Assembly (NCBI GenBank): GCA_021307315.1
Contig: JAJSPD010000002.1
Location: 62,001 to 126,000 of the forward strand
DNA: 64,000 nt
Source of the DNA: Bisporella sp. PMI_857
Taxonomy: Eukaryota > Ascomycota > Leotiomycetes > Helotiales > Helotiaceae
Direction of reading: 5' to 3'
The translations under genes were made by a program, and so were the position numbers. Of the stretch, positions 22,738 to 34,925 are shown in pieces (within the stretch, counting starts at the first letter, position 1; the number at the start of each line of letters is the position of its first letter). The notes under the pieces were generated by a model that was given only the letters and a program-made list of their open reading frames with translations, had not been told where the DNA came from and ran no database searches.

Positions 22738-24335
22738 ATGGCCACTAGTTTTCTTCTCAGCGGACCACTAGAAGTCTTGCTTCAGATCACCGCCTACCTC
22801 TCAACCTCAGACTATTGCAGTCTCCGGTCAACATGCAAAGGAGTCGAGGAAGTTCTATTCACTAATTTCGCCCTAGAATTCTTCCAGAAAAGGAAGTTTA
22901 TGTTCACAGAGTTCAGCTTGCAGGCCTTGATAGACATCTCAAAGTCTAGATTCTCAACCTATTTGACTCATGTTATCTTTGGCTTGGAGAGACCACCTTC
23001 CGGCATGCAAACACCCATCGCTCCTATATTGAACTCTCCCGGCACAAATGATATGCAGATTCGGTTCAATCACCTTCGTTGGGAGTATATACATCACTGC
23101 GATCTTATCTCAAGTAAGGCAAATATTTCATGATTTTGAACAGACAGGTTTCCCGCTACAACATCTCGCATACGGTGCTGACTCTGAGGCTTTCGGGTAC
23201 AGATAGCCAAGAAATAGAAATGCTTGCGGAAGCATTTTCGAACCTGGAAAGCCTTCAGATAGTTGGCATCCGAGACTTTGACTCCCCAACCCGTCATCGC
23301 GATGAGCCTCCCAACAATGTATGGAGAAGCTATGGCGCCTCCACCTTTAAGAGAAACACCGGGGTCGCTCTGTTTACCCCGCAGAGTAGGCATGATGCTA
23401 ATGTGGACTATCGAAATGGCCAGATTCTCTATAGCTCTCGAATATTCTCGAGCGTGCTGCGGGCTCTCGGACAAGCTAACTCCAAGCCGAAGAACCTGGA
23501 GGTAATATTGAGGCAGAGTGCCCTCACTGACCAGTCGTTCAGCATCCCGAAATGGACCGAGTCCAAAATCTCGCCAGTCCTACGACATTTAAATACGGCA
23601 TTTTTAGACCTGAACTTGGAGTCGTCTTCGATGTTTGTCGAAGGGGATAATGGCAAAGCAACGGAATGCCCCGCCTTTCTCTTACGAGGTTTCCTACATA
23701 GGATATCGCAAGTAGAACATCTTCGGCTCAACTTTGCCTTTTCTAGCCTAGAGGGCCATGCTACAGACTTTCTCGCATGGCTTGCAATGCCTTATACCAC
23801 CATCATGCCGAGTACTTCGGCAGACATTCCTCTTCCCAGGCCTCCGCCGCCCGTTGACTTTCATAGCCTGCGCCAACTAGAACTTGGCAGCTTGCAAACA
23901 AACACAACCACATTGCTTGCAGTTTTACGAAAGTTCAAATGTAGCCTCCGCAGTCTTAGCTTGCACCGAGTCACTTTGGTAGCACATGCCTTAGCACAAG
24001 CCAGAGACAAAGAGAATATATGGATAGGATTTTTCAATGAGATTGCGGACCTCAACTTCACACTATCTGTCATATCATTGTCGAATATATCTCAGAGGTA
24101 TCTTGGCACAGGTCCTTTTTACATCACTTTCCTGAATCGCTCTAGCCACTCCATGGTGAGACCTACGATGATGACATGGCGTGGGTCTGATTTCTCACGT
24201 GATGTAAAGGAGGTCACCGAAGCAATGTTCATTCACTGGCCACAAGTACTGAGCTATAGCAGCGAGACTGACTCTGCGTTCGACTCTGATGTAGAGGTGA
24301 TGGACGAGGAGGGAGAATCATCCGAAGACTCCTGA
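22738..24335 (+). CDS. F-box-like protein, fungal family
   Basis: This is likely a substrate receptor of SCF ubiquitin ligases, inferred from an N-terminal F-box-like segment (PLEVLLQITAYLSTSDYCSL, about residues 10-29). Exons: 22738-23113 and 23203-24335, giving 502 aa. The 89-nt intron was chosen because it has GTAAGG, a CTGAC branch site and a CAG acceptor, and joins HHCDLISN to SQEIEMLAEAFSNLESL, a pattern seen in related fungal proteins. A shorter intron (acceptor near 23142) breaks the frame. The rest is a divergent, Leu-rich region. The last 25 residues are very acidic. The start at 22738 is the Met just before the F-box. Specific substrates are unknown. Confidence 0.72.
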
Positions 24336-26415
24336 GCGATTGGAACTTGGCTGGCTAGTGCACACTAAAGAAAATCGTACATTCAACCAATCCAAGTTCA
24401 TGAAAAAAAATTGAAACCCCCCCCCCCCCCAAAAAGCTAATACTGAAAATGTGAACTTGGCACGATGTAAGAAGTTGGACTTGCTTGTGCTTCTCCACTC
24501 TAGAGTTCACAACCTACCCCATCTATTTGGTGCTTGAGAATGTGTCAATTAAGCAATGGCCCAAGGCTGATTTGCCGCCAAATCTGCAATTTTTAAGCCA
24601 GGACATGCTCGAAGATGGCTCGGGCCGTCCTTCCATTAAATAAATCCATATCCTTTAGCCAATTTTTTAATGTGAAGGCTGATGTCGTCAAAGTTCCACG
24701 GCCAAAAGCACGATTCAGATATGTATTTGACAGCACTGTACATAATAATCACCATACCATTGCGATTTGGTCTAAGCTGACAACTGTGGCTTCGATTATA
24801 ACCCTTATAGACCGCGTAGCGTTCCATCGCTTCTGCATCATAAACCGCGCGATGGAGTGTGGAAGAAGAAGTTAATCAATTTGCAGACAAAACCAACGTT
24901 TCTATATTTAACCAACCATAAGATATTCTCATATCTCTCCATGTCCTACATGGAATGTGGCATAACAATTAATGCCGCCCAGGCTACACCTTTTTTTGGG
25001 GGGGGGTTCTGGTCAAGGATTTAAGGATAGCATGGCACCAATATCACAAGCTCTGATTTCATACTTGGGAGATGGCTGGCATTGCAAGAGCAAATGCGTA
25101 GCCTGAAATTCTGCTGATGAGGGTTGCTTCTAAGGGAGTGGTTCTAGGGTTGTACAGTTGATCAGGGAGGATGATATTAGATATGGGGGGTTTTGGGCGA
25201 ATATTGACTATAAAAGTGGATGGAATGGCAAGAGATCTCGGCATCTATAATGAACTGGAGAAGGAAATAGATATACGGCCTGTGCTGCATCATAATCGGA
25301 CTTGATTAAGGCTGGTATGGTATCGTGAACAGACGCTTAAACCAACCTTGAATGTTTCGTGGAATGGTCATTTGACTACTCAAGGCGATAGCTATTTGGA
25401 GGATACAGAAATAGGCTTTGTGAAGCCACTGCATGAATCATTCGGTGAGCTATCTACTAACGGCGAAAGATTTAGTTCTTGGGCTGGCCTAACTCAGTGT
25501 GGCAGCAGCGCATCATAAGAAAGGCTACACTTGGCGCAGGCTGGAGAAATTGCAATTGAAGTATGATGAAGATATGGCTTTCTTAGATGTTGAAGCTTAT
25601 TAGCGGCATGAACATGTTTATCTAGATGCTGTGACTGTCTATGGTTATGCTAATGCTATTGAACTCTGGGAGCATGAAGCGTTCTTCGGTAATTCATAAT
25701 TTCGGACAATAGATATTATGAACTCGACTCACGAACTCCCATAGTTCTATCGTAAATGTGTGTTCCGGCGGCTGCATGACATGCAGATTCGTAAAGTTAA
25801 CTGGGTCATAATGCAATACAGGACTACGAGGAACTTGTAGAGTTTGCAGGTTCGCTCCGGTGAGTGTTTTTACAAATTATCCTAGGGCAGGTTGAAAATG
25901 GGCTGGAGGCAGTTGTAGCTGATATTGGTAGGTTTAGAGTTTCACCACCCTCATTTAATATGAATTCGCTGCACAGATTCGCCACCTTCGAATACTTCTT
26001 AATCGGAAGGAATATTTCCTAATGTCACCGGTCGACTCTACGCCATAGGTAGATTATGCAACCCTGATCCACAAAATGAGATTTGACAATGGGCATTCTT
26101 ACTTCAGATAATCCTTGCCAAAGAGTTAGGAAGAAGGCTAGCTTCCCCTGATTCTCATTTGAGCACCAACGATTTTACGCCACGGTTACTTGCCATGCTG
26201 AATATGTCAGATTAGTGAATTACTAACGCTAGAATTAAATAAACAAACATAAATATGAGCAATAAAAAAGAACTCAAGCTATATTAAATCCAGACTCTGA
26301 GCCGAGGCTCGCTTAAGAGCAAACCACCCCCCTTTTCCAAGACCCATTGCCATTTCCTCCAGCCTCATTTTCCGATTTAAAGGAAAACAAATCTAAATTT
26401 GATAACAAACCAGAA
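24336..26415. other. Two-kilobase intergenic region with homopolymers and a possible coding relic
   Basis: There is a C14-like run at 24418-24431 and a G10-like run near 25003. Around 25500-25700 a + strand frame stays open for about 60 codons apart from one TAG, with a polar, coiled-coil-like composition. This could be a decayed gene, but no family is recognised. Confidence 0.4.
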
Positions 26416-26579
26416 GAACAGATGGTCGAGAGGTCCAAGGCGCCAGGCCCAGGTGGTGCCCTGACCTGACTCAATTTGTGCTGTGAGGATATTAATAAGC
26501 CTCTGAAGCTACTGGGTGGGTCACGCATGCAGGGTTCCTGGTCCTCGAGAGGGCGTGAGTTCGAATCTCGCTCTGTTCA
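26416..26579 (+). tRNA. tRNA-Leu(CAG) with an 82-nt intron
   Basis: The acceptor stem GAACAGA (26416-26422) pairs perfectly with TCTGTTC (26572-26578); A26579 is the discriminator base. The D stem GTC/GGC closes around AGGTCCAA. Anticodon stem CCAGG (26443-26447) pairs with CCTGG (26537-26541). The anticodon is CAG at 26450-26452. The intron is 26454-26535, at the canonical position after base 37. The long variable arm CCTC-GA-GAGG is the class II mark of Leu. The T arm is GTGAG-TTCGAAT-CTCGC. A run of T follows within 6 nt as Pol III terminator. Base 33 is C instead of the near-universal U. Confidence 0.88.
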
Positions 26580-26801
26580 AATCTCTTTTTTTTCTAGTTG
26601 CAAGCGATTATAATGTTTGCAGCATAGTGAATGGATCACAGACTTTGCCAGATAGCAAATATCCCGTTCGTTTTATCTCCGTCTAAAATTTTATCCCGGC
26701 CATAGCTTGTACAGTTAAAGTATTTCCATCTCCACCTATCAGGTAACTAATGGGAGTGCTAACAACAGAGTTTATGAGCCCACGTGATCTCAACTACCTA
26801 A

Positions 26802-28705
26802 TTACTGATATTCTCCTAGATCTTGCTGGTTAATGGACCCATGAGCCGTCACGCCTCCTTCCTCCTTATTGAGTAAACTCTGAACAACCGTTGCGAGCCT
26901 CTGCACGCCTTCTAGTAGATCTGCCTCCGCTTCATAAGCGAAGCACAACCTCACAGAGTTTGGGAACTTAATTCTTTCATCTCCCCGTACCTCAAACAGC
27001 TTTCCTGGAGCGACAATTAGATTCTGCTCCGCTTGGCTCTTCACAGTCAAGACATCGGCATCAACATTCTTTGGTAATTCCAGCCAGATAAAATATCCAC
27101 CGAATATGTTATTTCCACCTACGCTACCCTCTTGCACAACCACACCAAGTGGCACGAGATGTTTCGTCACGGCATCTGTTATTACAGCATGACGCTTCTG
27201 ATACGAGGGCTTAAGCACTTTCTCAACATGATCTGTTAGTGCCCCCGAAGAAAGCAGCGAGTCAATAATGGTAGCAGTCAGCTGGCTAGGTGCTCCTCCG
27301 CTTCTACTACTTCCACATTGGCTTACCCCGTATGTGAATTTTGGCGTGGCTTCCGTCCAGCCAGTTCTCACCCCAGGTCCTACAATTTTTGAGAACGAAC
27401 CGTTAGAAACAGCGTTTCCAAAGTCATCGGGACCCGGACGAGGCTCTAACGTGCGATCGACATCAACTAGTCTGGGAAGCAGAGCGTCTCGGAGTGTTGT
27501 GGGCGAATTAAGGTGAGAGTCAGTGGGTATTGCTGGCCATTGAAGAAAGTCGTATACGTCGTCGGCTATGATCAGCGCGTCGTACTTGCGTGCCAGTCTA
27601 ACCAGGGATTGACGCGTAGAGAGAGACATTGTTCTTCCAGATGGGTTGGAGAAAGTGGGAACACAGTAAACAATGTGTTTGTATATCTTCCCCCAGGGTT
27701 TCGGTTGTTTGATAGTCTGAGATACGATTAGCATTTTATACAAAATCCAGTAAATTTGCTCGAGAGAGCCGAGCACGATTCTTAACATCGAGGAGCATCT
27801 AACTGTTTCAAAGGGTAACGATATTACGATCGAACATGACAGCTCCGTGCGCAAATTTTTGTTTTCTAGAAATTTCGCAGCACATACCTTTCTTTCACCC
27901 TCCCTTTCCACCTCTTGAATTCCCCTTTCCAATGCTTCCAAATCGATCCCTTCTTCTCCTTCGCTAACAGCCCTCAAGCGCAAGCCAGCGTCCCCAAAGA
28001 TGCGACACGCCAAAAAATAGCATGGTGCAACCACTATTCAACATATTAGTCTTATGTTGTAAGAATTAAATCCAATTGCTCCAAAGCCTCAAGGTTTCCT
28101 TAACAAGATCTTGGTTTGCCAAACACGCTCTTAGGACAACCTTCACGGGCAACTTCTTCGATACAAATGAAAAAAAAACTCACTCCACACCCTCGTAACT
28201 CCCGGATCACTAAAAACCTGCAGAAGGCAAGCCAGTCCCTGGCTTGCTCCTCCGGAGATACAGACTATTCAACAAATTAGCATTATAGTCGTCGAAAGTC
28301 ATTGGGCAAAGACTCTGAAGCCGTGTTGGAAGCCGAAAGAGCAGGATAAGGGTTCTCCCAAAACAGCCACGGAACCCCCAGTGCCACTCAAAAACCGAAT
28401 TACAAGAAATAGTCATGAAAACAAGACGAACTTCGTTGCGCGGTTCGATCCCCAGAGCGCGAACTCGAACCAACTTCCCCACCCTCTAGTTCCCGTACCC
28501 GATTCAAGTGAAACCCAGAGAGCCATCTCGCGATCGACTCACGAAGTGGCTGGTATCCAGGATCTGGGCCATAGAGGAGCCCAGGGACAATGACGGCAGG
28601 ATCAGAGAGCGCAGAATTGGCAGCGGTTTGTATGGCGGAAGTGGGGAGGAGAGTGGGGGATGGCCAGCCTCGGAGTAGATTGATTTGTTTCTTGGGGGCT
28701 GCCAT
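26802..28705 (-). CDS. PLP-dependent aminotransferase, class I/II
   Basis: This resembles the yeast YER152C / 2-aminoadipate transaminase group. Exons: 28705-28432, 28264-28184, 28033-27888 and 27716-26802, giving 471 aa. Visible motifs are ISGGASQGL (PLP phosphate contact), PTFSNPSGRT (carboxylate-binding region), IIADDVYDFL (Asp and Tyr contacting PLP) and NGSFSKIVGPGVRTGW with the Schiff-base Lys. The N-terminus INLLRGWPSP is typical of this subgroup. Intron 1 uses a weak donor GTTCGT; it is supported by frame and by the QRICISGGAS join. Introns 1 and 2 end in nearly the same 16 bases. There is no signal peptide. The substrate cannot be fixed. Confidence 0.9.
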
Positions 28706-29601
28706 TGTGAAGGACAACATATGATATCGATGAGATTGGACACTGCGGGGCCTTAAATAAGGTCGGAATAAGAAGTAGATTTTGTTACGAGTTGACATCG
28801 ATGGGGAGATGGAGATCTAAGGAATGTGGGGGCGGGAACGATGACGAGCTTCCCGGGATGTTGTGGAGGTTTGTGCAAAGTTTTCATAGGAGATTGAAGA
28901 TTTTGTTTTGACTAAAACTTGGATCTACTTTTATGGACAATATTATTATTTTAAAGCATGAGGCTTTTGAGAAATTCAATCACGTGGTAGCATGGTTTGT
29001 CTCTTGAAATACCTAGCCGTTTTACCAAGTTGAAACGTCATATTTTACGAGAACTGCACGTTCACATGTTAGAGTAATAGAAGCCTACAGTATCAATAAC
29101 ACAAATATGTTTTCGAAGTATTTTATTCATCAGCTCGCATCTGGGATGTGGCAAATTAGCCTTCCCATAGAAGTGTACAAGCAAGCTCGCGAGATTTGCA
29201 ATGAATATCTCCGTAGTCATCGACTGCTGCTAATATTGCATATCCGACCCTAACGCGGTCATGTTGAGCCTTATTGCTCTATTGTAAGCCCTATGTCAGT
29301 CCTCATATGCAATGAGTGCGAATGGCTATCCGTTGAGCCTCTATTTGAAGCAGAAATGACCCATGCACCCAATGTACACGCCATATCGAATTCCGATACA
29401 GCCGGCGAGGAGACAGACATCCGCTCATATTCAGTTACAAGGTGTAGTTTGCGGAAAGTGGGGAAATATTGTCGAAAAGAAATTGCTATCGAGTACACAG
29501 GAAGGTTTCCCTCACAAAGGGATCGTACTCCTTCCGAAAAGTTTAGTATGACACTCAGAGGTGCCATCTGTGATTTGGTTCTCTAAGAGCCAAACAGGAG
29601 T
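28706..29601. other. Intergenic, no gene recognised
   Basis: This holds the upstream side of the aminotransferase gene and the 3' flank of the large low-complexity gene. The + strand frame at 29293-29586 lacks recognisable features. Confidence 0.45.
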
Positions 29602-32600
29602 TTATGCGTTGATAGGTGCTGGTGCTGGATATTTGCTCCAGTCATATGAACTTCCGGCCTCATTTCCTCGACGATTACCACGACCACGAGTATGAGAACC
29701 TGTTGTACCATCATTGTTAGATCCTCCAAAACCGCGGCCCCCACGACTGGAGGAACCTGGACTCTCGGTATTGGATGGCGAGAATGCACCTGACGAGTCT
29801 CGTCCTCTGCCACCTCTAGAATGCCTAGCATTGGCCCGATTTCCACGCTGGCCACCTCGAGGCCTACCATTGCTCACTTGTCGTTTAGGTGGTACAGTGA
29901 TAGACTTTTCGTCGGTCTGTCCGGGAATCTTGATAATGACGGTCAGTCCAAATTTCGCTTGCTGCTTAACCTCTTCGTCATCGGCTGCAAACGTATTGAC
30001 TGAAACGATGTTCAGAGAATTGTGCTTCTTATTGATCTTCGGGGGAGGAGCCGGAGACCAAGCTAATTCTGGCGCAGAAGTTGGAACTTTGATCACCGGC
30101 AACGAACCCATCTCTTGTTCTTCAAAGCATGATTCTGCAGGGGGTTTAGAGTAGACAGACCCCTCATCTGCAACTAAATCTCCGGAAACTGATGATGGTA
30201 ATGAGACTGTAGCTGCAAACTGTGGATTGGGAAGCTCCAAAGCATTCTTGCTTAAAGAGTCTACAGCGGAGGGCTTAGATGTTCTTTTCTCGCTGTGGTC
30301 AAGTAGTTGGTTGAATTTTTGCTGCCAACCATTTGGGGGCCCCGAGATACGATTACCGTGGCTTGGCTCATTACGAATGTCTTGACTAGGTCGTGAGTAT
30401 TGAGGGCGTACTTGACTATTAATTGTTGGCCCTGTAACGACGGAGGCAAAAGACGCTGGTTTTGGCGGGGCTACTGGAGGTAAGTTTGATGGGGGCAACT
30501 TAACAACAGGTTGTGGTCCAGGTAGTGAGACATGCGGGTGCATCGCATCGCCATCAAATACAGGATGCCCTGCCTGGATAGTATCGGGAGGGGGTGGTGA
30601 AGGTGACTGAGACCGTGGGAAAGCGACATTAGTGCCGTCCGTCTGAACATCACGGCTGCCAGTTGGGAAGAATTTAGAGGTCCGTCCTGAAGATGAGGGA
30701 GCAACCACATCCGTCTTCCATGTATTGCTGAAGCGCGGCTGAACAATGTCACTAGCATGCTGTACTGGTTCAGGATGATGCTCTTCGAGGACTGGTCGTT
30801 GGCCAGCATCCTCTTGTAGCTTCCAAGGGGTGGCGCCATCATATGTGGTGGATACCTTTTCTTTAACAGCATTTCGAGTGCCATCACTGGCTAGGCTTAC
30901 TTTACGCCAAGTTTCCTTGATCTGTGGTTGAGCAACGTCTTCAATAACTCCTTGCTCCTCCAGGTCACGTCTGCGCCAGCGCTCGGCTTCAGCCTGTTGA
31001 GCGGCAATGTTATCTTCCCTAACGAGCTTCTCTGGTAAGTCAGCCCAGCCGGAAGCAGCAATTCGTTGTGCCTGGGTTGGTGAGAGGCTAGCTGGTTGTC
31101 TACTGGGCGGTCCAATGGGGGCTGGGCGCGATCCGTAGTGGCCACGTCCTTGTTGGTATTGGCTATTACCGCGAGGTGGGCCAATTGGTCCAGGGCGAGA
31201 GGCCGAAGCCTGTATATCTGAGATTCTGCTTAATTCTGGATTGAAGGTTCCATTGCCAAGAGTTCTGTCGCTGCTCGGAGGGCCCCAAACATTTCCACGA
31301 GTAGATGATTGGTTTGGAGGAGGTGCCCAAGGCTGATAACGTTCTGGAGTGCCGGATGTCTGATTTTGCCATGGTTGTGAAGCACGATTGTCTTGAGGCA
31401 CAGACCCTGTAGGAGGCCCGCTGGGACTCGGTTGCAAGCCATTGGCACGAACATCTGGGTCAGATGGTGTGACTGACGTTGACTTGGATACTGCAGGCCC
31501 AGATGGCTTTTGTTCAACAGTGTTTGGGCTCCTCGCCTTTGTTTCGGCATGTGCTTCTTGCTCAGGCTTGAGATGGACATTAGCCTCTGCAGTAACCCGG
31601 CTTTGAATTTGAGTTGGAACAGATATCTCCTGCTTAGAAGGTTCCTTCTTGTCCTTCTTCTTCTCCGGTGGGGGACCCATTGCTTCAAGCTTGAGACGGA
31701 TACGTTCTTGCTTGGCTGCTTCTTCCCGTGCCTCTTCCTCTTGGCGACGTTTAATTGCCAGTTCGCGCGTCTCTCGCATAATCTTCTTCTGAGCCTCCAC
31801 GGGATCTTCGAAGATTACAGGTGGTTGGTTGTCTACTGCTGGGGTAGTAGGACCGTGAGTGGCTTGCTGGGTTGGTGGATTAGGATTTGGTGCACGAGGC
31901 TGCCATACTTGGTTCTGGTTTTGGTGACCACGTGGGAACTGACCTGAAGGTGAAAAGTTTCGAGGTGAGGATGGTGTGTCGCTTACCGCAGCTAGCGAGC
32001 CTCGTCGAACATTAAGCATATCATGAGGAGGTGGTATGTCTCCTTTGCTCATGCGTCTAGCAAAATGCCCACTGCCACCACTGAGGTTAGACGATGTCCG
32101 CCGCCGGTTGAAGCTACTATCATGACGATGAGTCTGAAATGCCGGGGAAGGTTCTGCTGGCCCATCTTGCTGAGGTGGTCTTTGAAGAACAGCAGGTTGA
32201 CGATGGTGTTCATTTCTTGAACCTCGCCGATCATTAACGGGCTCGTATCGTCCAGATTGTGAATTATATAATTCCCGGCTAGTATTTGCCTGACCTTCTC
32301 TCCATGATCGACTAAAGTCATCGGCAGCAATTTCCTTAGCTGGTGGAGCTGGCATGCTTTGAAATCCGTGGGGGTCTCTCTGGCTGAACCGACTCTGCTG
32401 GGTCTGTTGAACGGGGATGTCAATCACAACAGGAGGTACTTTGTCTACTGGTGGTAGCGGTGCCCAAGGCGACTTAACAGGCGTTGGAGGACCAGGGGGC
32501 TTTGCTACTAGAGTAGGCTTTTCCGCAGCACCTTTTAAGACGAGACCTGCTCTACCTCCGAACCCACTTGGCTTCACACTTGGTGAAGCAGCAGCTTGTG

Positions 32601-33548
32601 GTGGTGCTGGGGACTTGGGCTTTGCTATTTCTACAGGTTTAGCTTCTTTAACTTCAGGTGCAGGTGTAGGTTCACGAGCAGGGGTTTCGTCTGCTTGCGG
32701 GAGGGTTATCTTGGTACCATCCGTCCACTCAATTGTTTCTGGTGCCCAATCGTCGTCATCATCGTCTATGTCTGCCCAGTTCGCCTGCTTTCCTGGGTCA
32801 TCTGACTGAAGCCTCGTGGCCAAATGAATACCGTATTGCTGCTTCAGTTCCTCGTCCGTCATTCGTTTCGGCTCCGGAGGTGGTGCAGCTACCCAAAGTC
32901 AGTTCCATTTTGGAGATAGCATCAGTGAACCTACGCCTATTCTTATTCCATACAACATTGCCATCAGGAGCACCGCCCGCCTTCCCACCATTTGCGCTTG
33001 TAGAATTTCGAGGTGCTGAGTCACGTAGACCACTCCCCGACTTTGCAACTAATCGCGGTCTAGGATTGGATGTTGTGGAAGGCCCGGCTGGTGCGGCGCT
33101 TGTACCACCTGTAGCTTTGTCTCCAAGTTTTGAAGGAGGCGGAGTCTTGGCTGCGAGGAATGTTTTGTTGACTGAGACTGATTTGAACGTTGCGATTTTC
33201 TTAACGCTTGATCCCGTGCGCGTATGACCTTTCTCATCTTCCCCAGTTTTCGAGCCCTCCGCTTTCGAAGCTTCAGTATCCGATCCTCCATTAACGCTCG
33301 CCGACGCCGAGATGCCACCGGAGCCTGTAGACTCTGTAGGCTGTTTGCTTTCATCTTTCTCAGAGGTTCCGTTTAGAAGAGGCTGGTGAAGGTCGGAGGA
33401 AACATCTTGACTCTTTATTTCGGGTGTGTTCTGCGCGCAATTAGCTGAGAGAACAAAAAGCTCAGGTTCAAGCCTTCCTTACCAGCTCATGATCATGAAT
33501 AGTAGACGACGTCGCAATATTTTGAGCGTTGACTTCTGTTGCCATCAT
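29602..33548 (-). CDS. Conserved low-complexity protein with RG-rich C-terminus, function unknown
   Basis: Exons: 33548-33483, 33430-32935 and 32888-29602, giving 1282 aa. The Met at 32862 (MTDEELKQQYG) looks like a start, but splicing joins it to VVWNKNRPAPPPEPKR, so it is internal. The most ordered block is about residues 195-240, with WADIDDDDDDWAPETIEW. A charged coiled-coil-like segment (QEEEAREEAAKQERIR) follows, then long Pro/Gln/Ser-rich stretches. The C-terminus has repeated RGG/GRG boxes (GGRGRD, SSRGGRGFGG, RGNRRGN), which suggests RNA binding or condensates. No catalytic domain is visible. I recognise no characterised family member; an mRNA-related role is inference only. Confidence 0.85.
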
Positions 33549-34925
33549 ACGGTTGCAGGTCGTTTCTGGAGCTTCGCTGGCCTGTCTGATGACTCGTGGC
33601 TCTATTTCTTCGCGTTTCGGTCGTAGATTATAGCAGTCTGTCTAAGAAAAATGAGTCGCGGGGATATGAGGGGCGACAAGAAGATGAATGAATTAATGGC
33701 GTATATTGCCCAGCGCAAAGTCTTTTGGGTTCTTGGGCTGTGGGAAAAATGAAGTATCATCAACAGGAACACAAGGAGCGGGCCTTGGCGCTAGCCTAAT
33801 CGAGTCTAGAACAGTTGCGATCTGAAGAGGAGGCTGAGGAGACGCAGTCTCTGGCTGAGAAGCAAAAGGCCTGATCTTAGCGTGAACTGACAACACTTGA
33901 TTCTTCTACTACAATCAAATATCTTTTAAAGCGAAAAGTAAATTTATTTCGTTAATAGTAAGTTTATAAGATTGTTTCACAATGAAGTAAACAATGAAAA
34001 GAGCAATAACCATTAGAAATCAGTCTTCCATTCTCAGCCACGAGGCACGGCAATGATCATTGGACAAAGCATAAGACGACATTCGGCTTTTCCTAGTACA
34101 TTACAAAATTGCAATAGGGCTACAGCCATATATTATTACTGAATGAATCAAATATTAACCTAGGACTTTTTTTCTCACCGGATATAGTTCATTTATGCTG
34201 GCTCAAACATGCCTTTAGCCTCGAGACATGACTCCATGTGGAAGGGTATCGTAGAGAAACAAGCTACCTCCGTTACTTCTTGTTAGTCTTTCTTTCTTGG
34301 ATTGATTCGCTGCTTCTTTCGAATACGACATCAGCTATCAATACTTCCCAATGAACGCTTCATGTTGACTTAACTAAAAATGTGATAGCATCATATAGGC
34401 GCGTTACCCACTTTGCCTTCACTCAGCGTTTGAACTGGGACAGTGCCACACTGCTTTAGGGATTGCTGGCAAGCTATTTACTGTTAGTATTCATCTCTGA
34501 AAGTGAACTACCCTGACTTGAGCATTGCAGTGCTCTAATAGCTATAGGCTTCGAATTCTGAGTATTTATGGTTAGTAATGTTTTGGATCTCTTTTAGACC
34601 GACGGGTGCTCAAGTCAGGCTTTCCGTGGAAATCAGATGCTGGAGGAATTCGGTGCTATGCATCCCAAACAAAGGGTCAAACGTATGCCTTTCGCCAGGG
34701 GTATATTGCCGGGTCCAAATGCCTCAAGCCTGGCTGCAGAATCTTAACTACGACTTTGCACGGCACTTCCATCCTTCAAGCCACGGTATGGGCCTGTATA
34801 TCATATGACATATACTCCGGTAACATCACTTGTGAGAATCCTGCTGCTCTGGTATGCTGTCTTCTATTGCTTATTTACATCACCCGCCTAATGAAACAAT
34901 CCTCTTTTCTTCCACCCAGGCTCGT
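33549..34925. other. Intergenic, with a 67-codon upstream frame
   Basis: This holds the upstream region of the 1282-aa gene and the 3' side of the subunit f gene. A - strand frame at 33896-33693 (67 aa, Pro-rich) lies 145 nt before the main start; it could be an upstream ORF or chance. The rest is AT-rich without features. Confidence 0.4.

Noticed and set aside
28436..28470. T-arm-like GGTTCGATCCCCAG as a tRNA
   Set aside because: The flanking bases do not pair, no acceptor stem exists, and it lies across an exon end of the aminotransferase gene.
32862..32864. Met at 32862 as start of the RG-rich protein
   Set aside because: An acceptor just upstream joins the frame to two earlier exons with uninterrupted coding sense.
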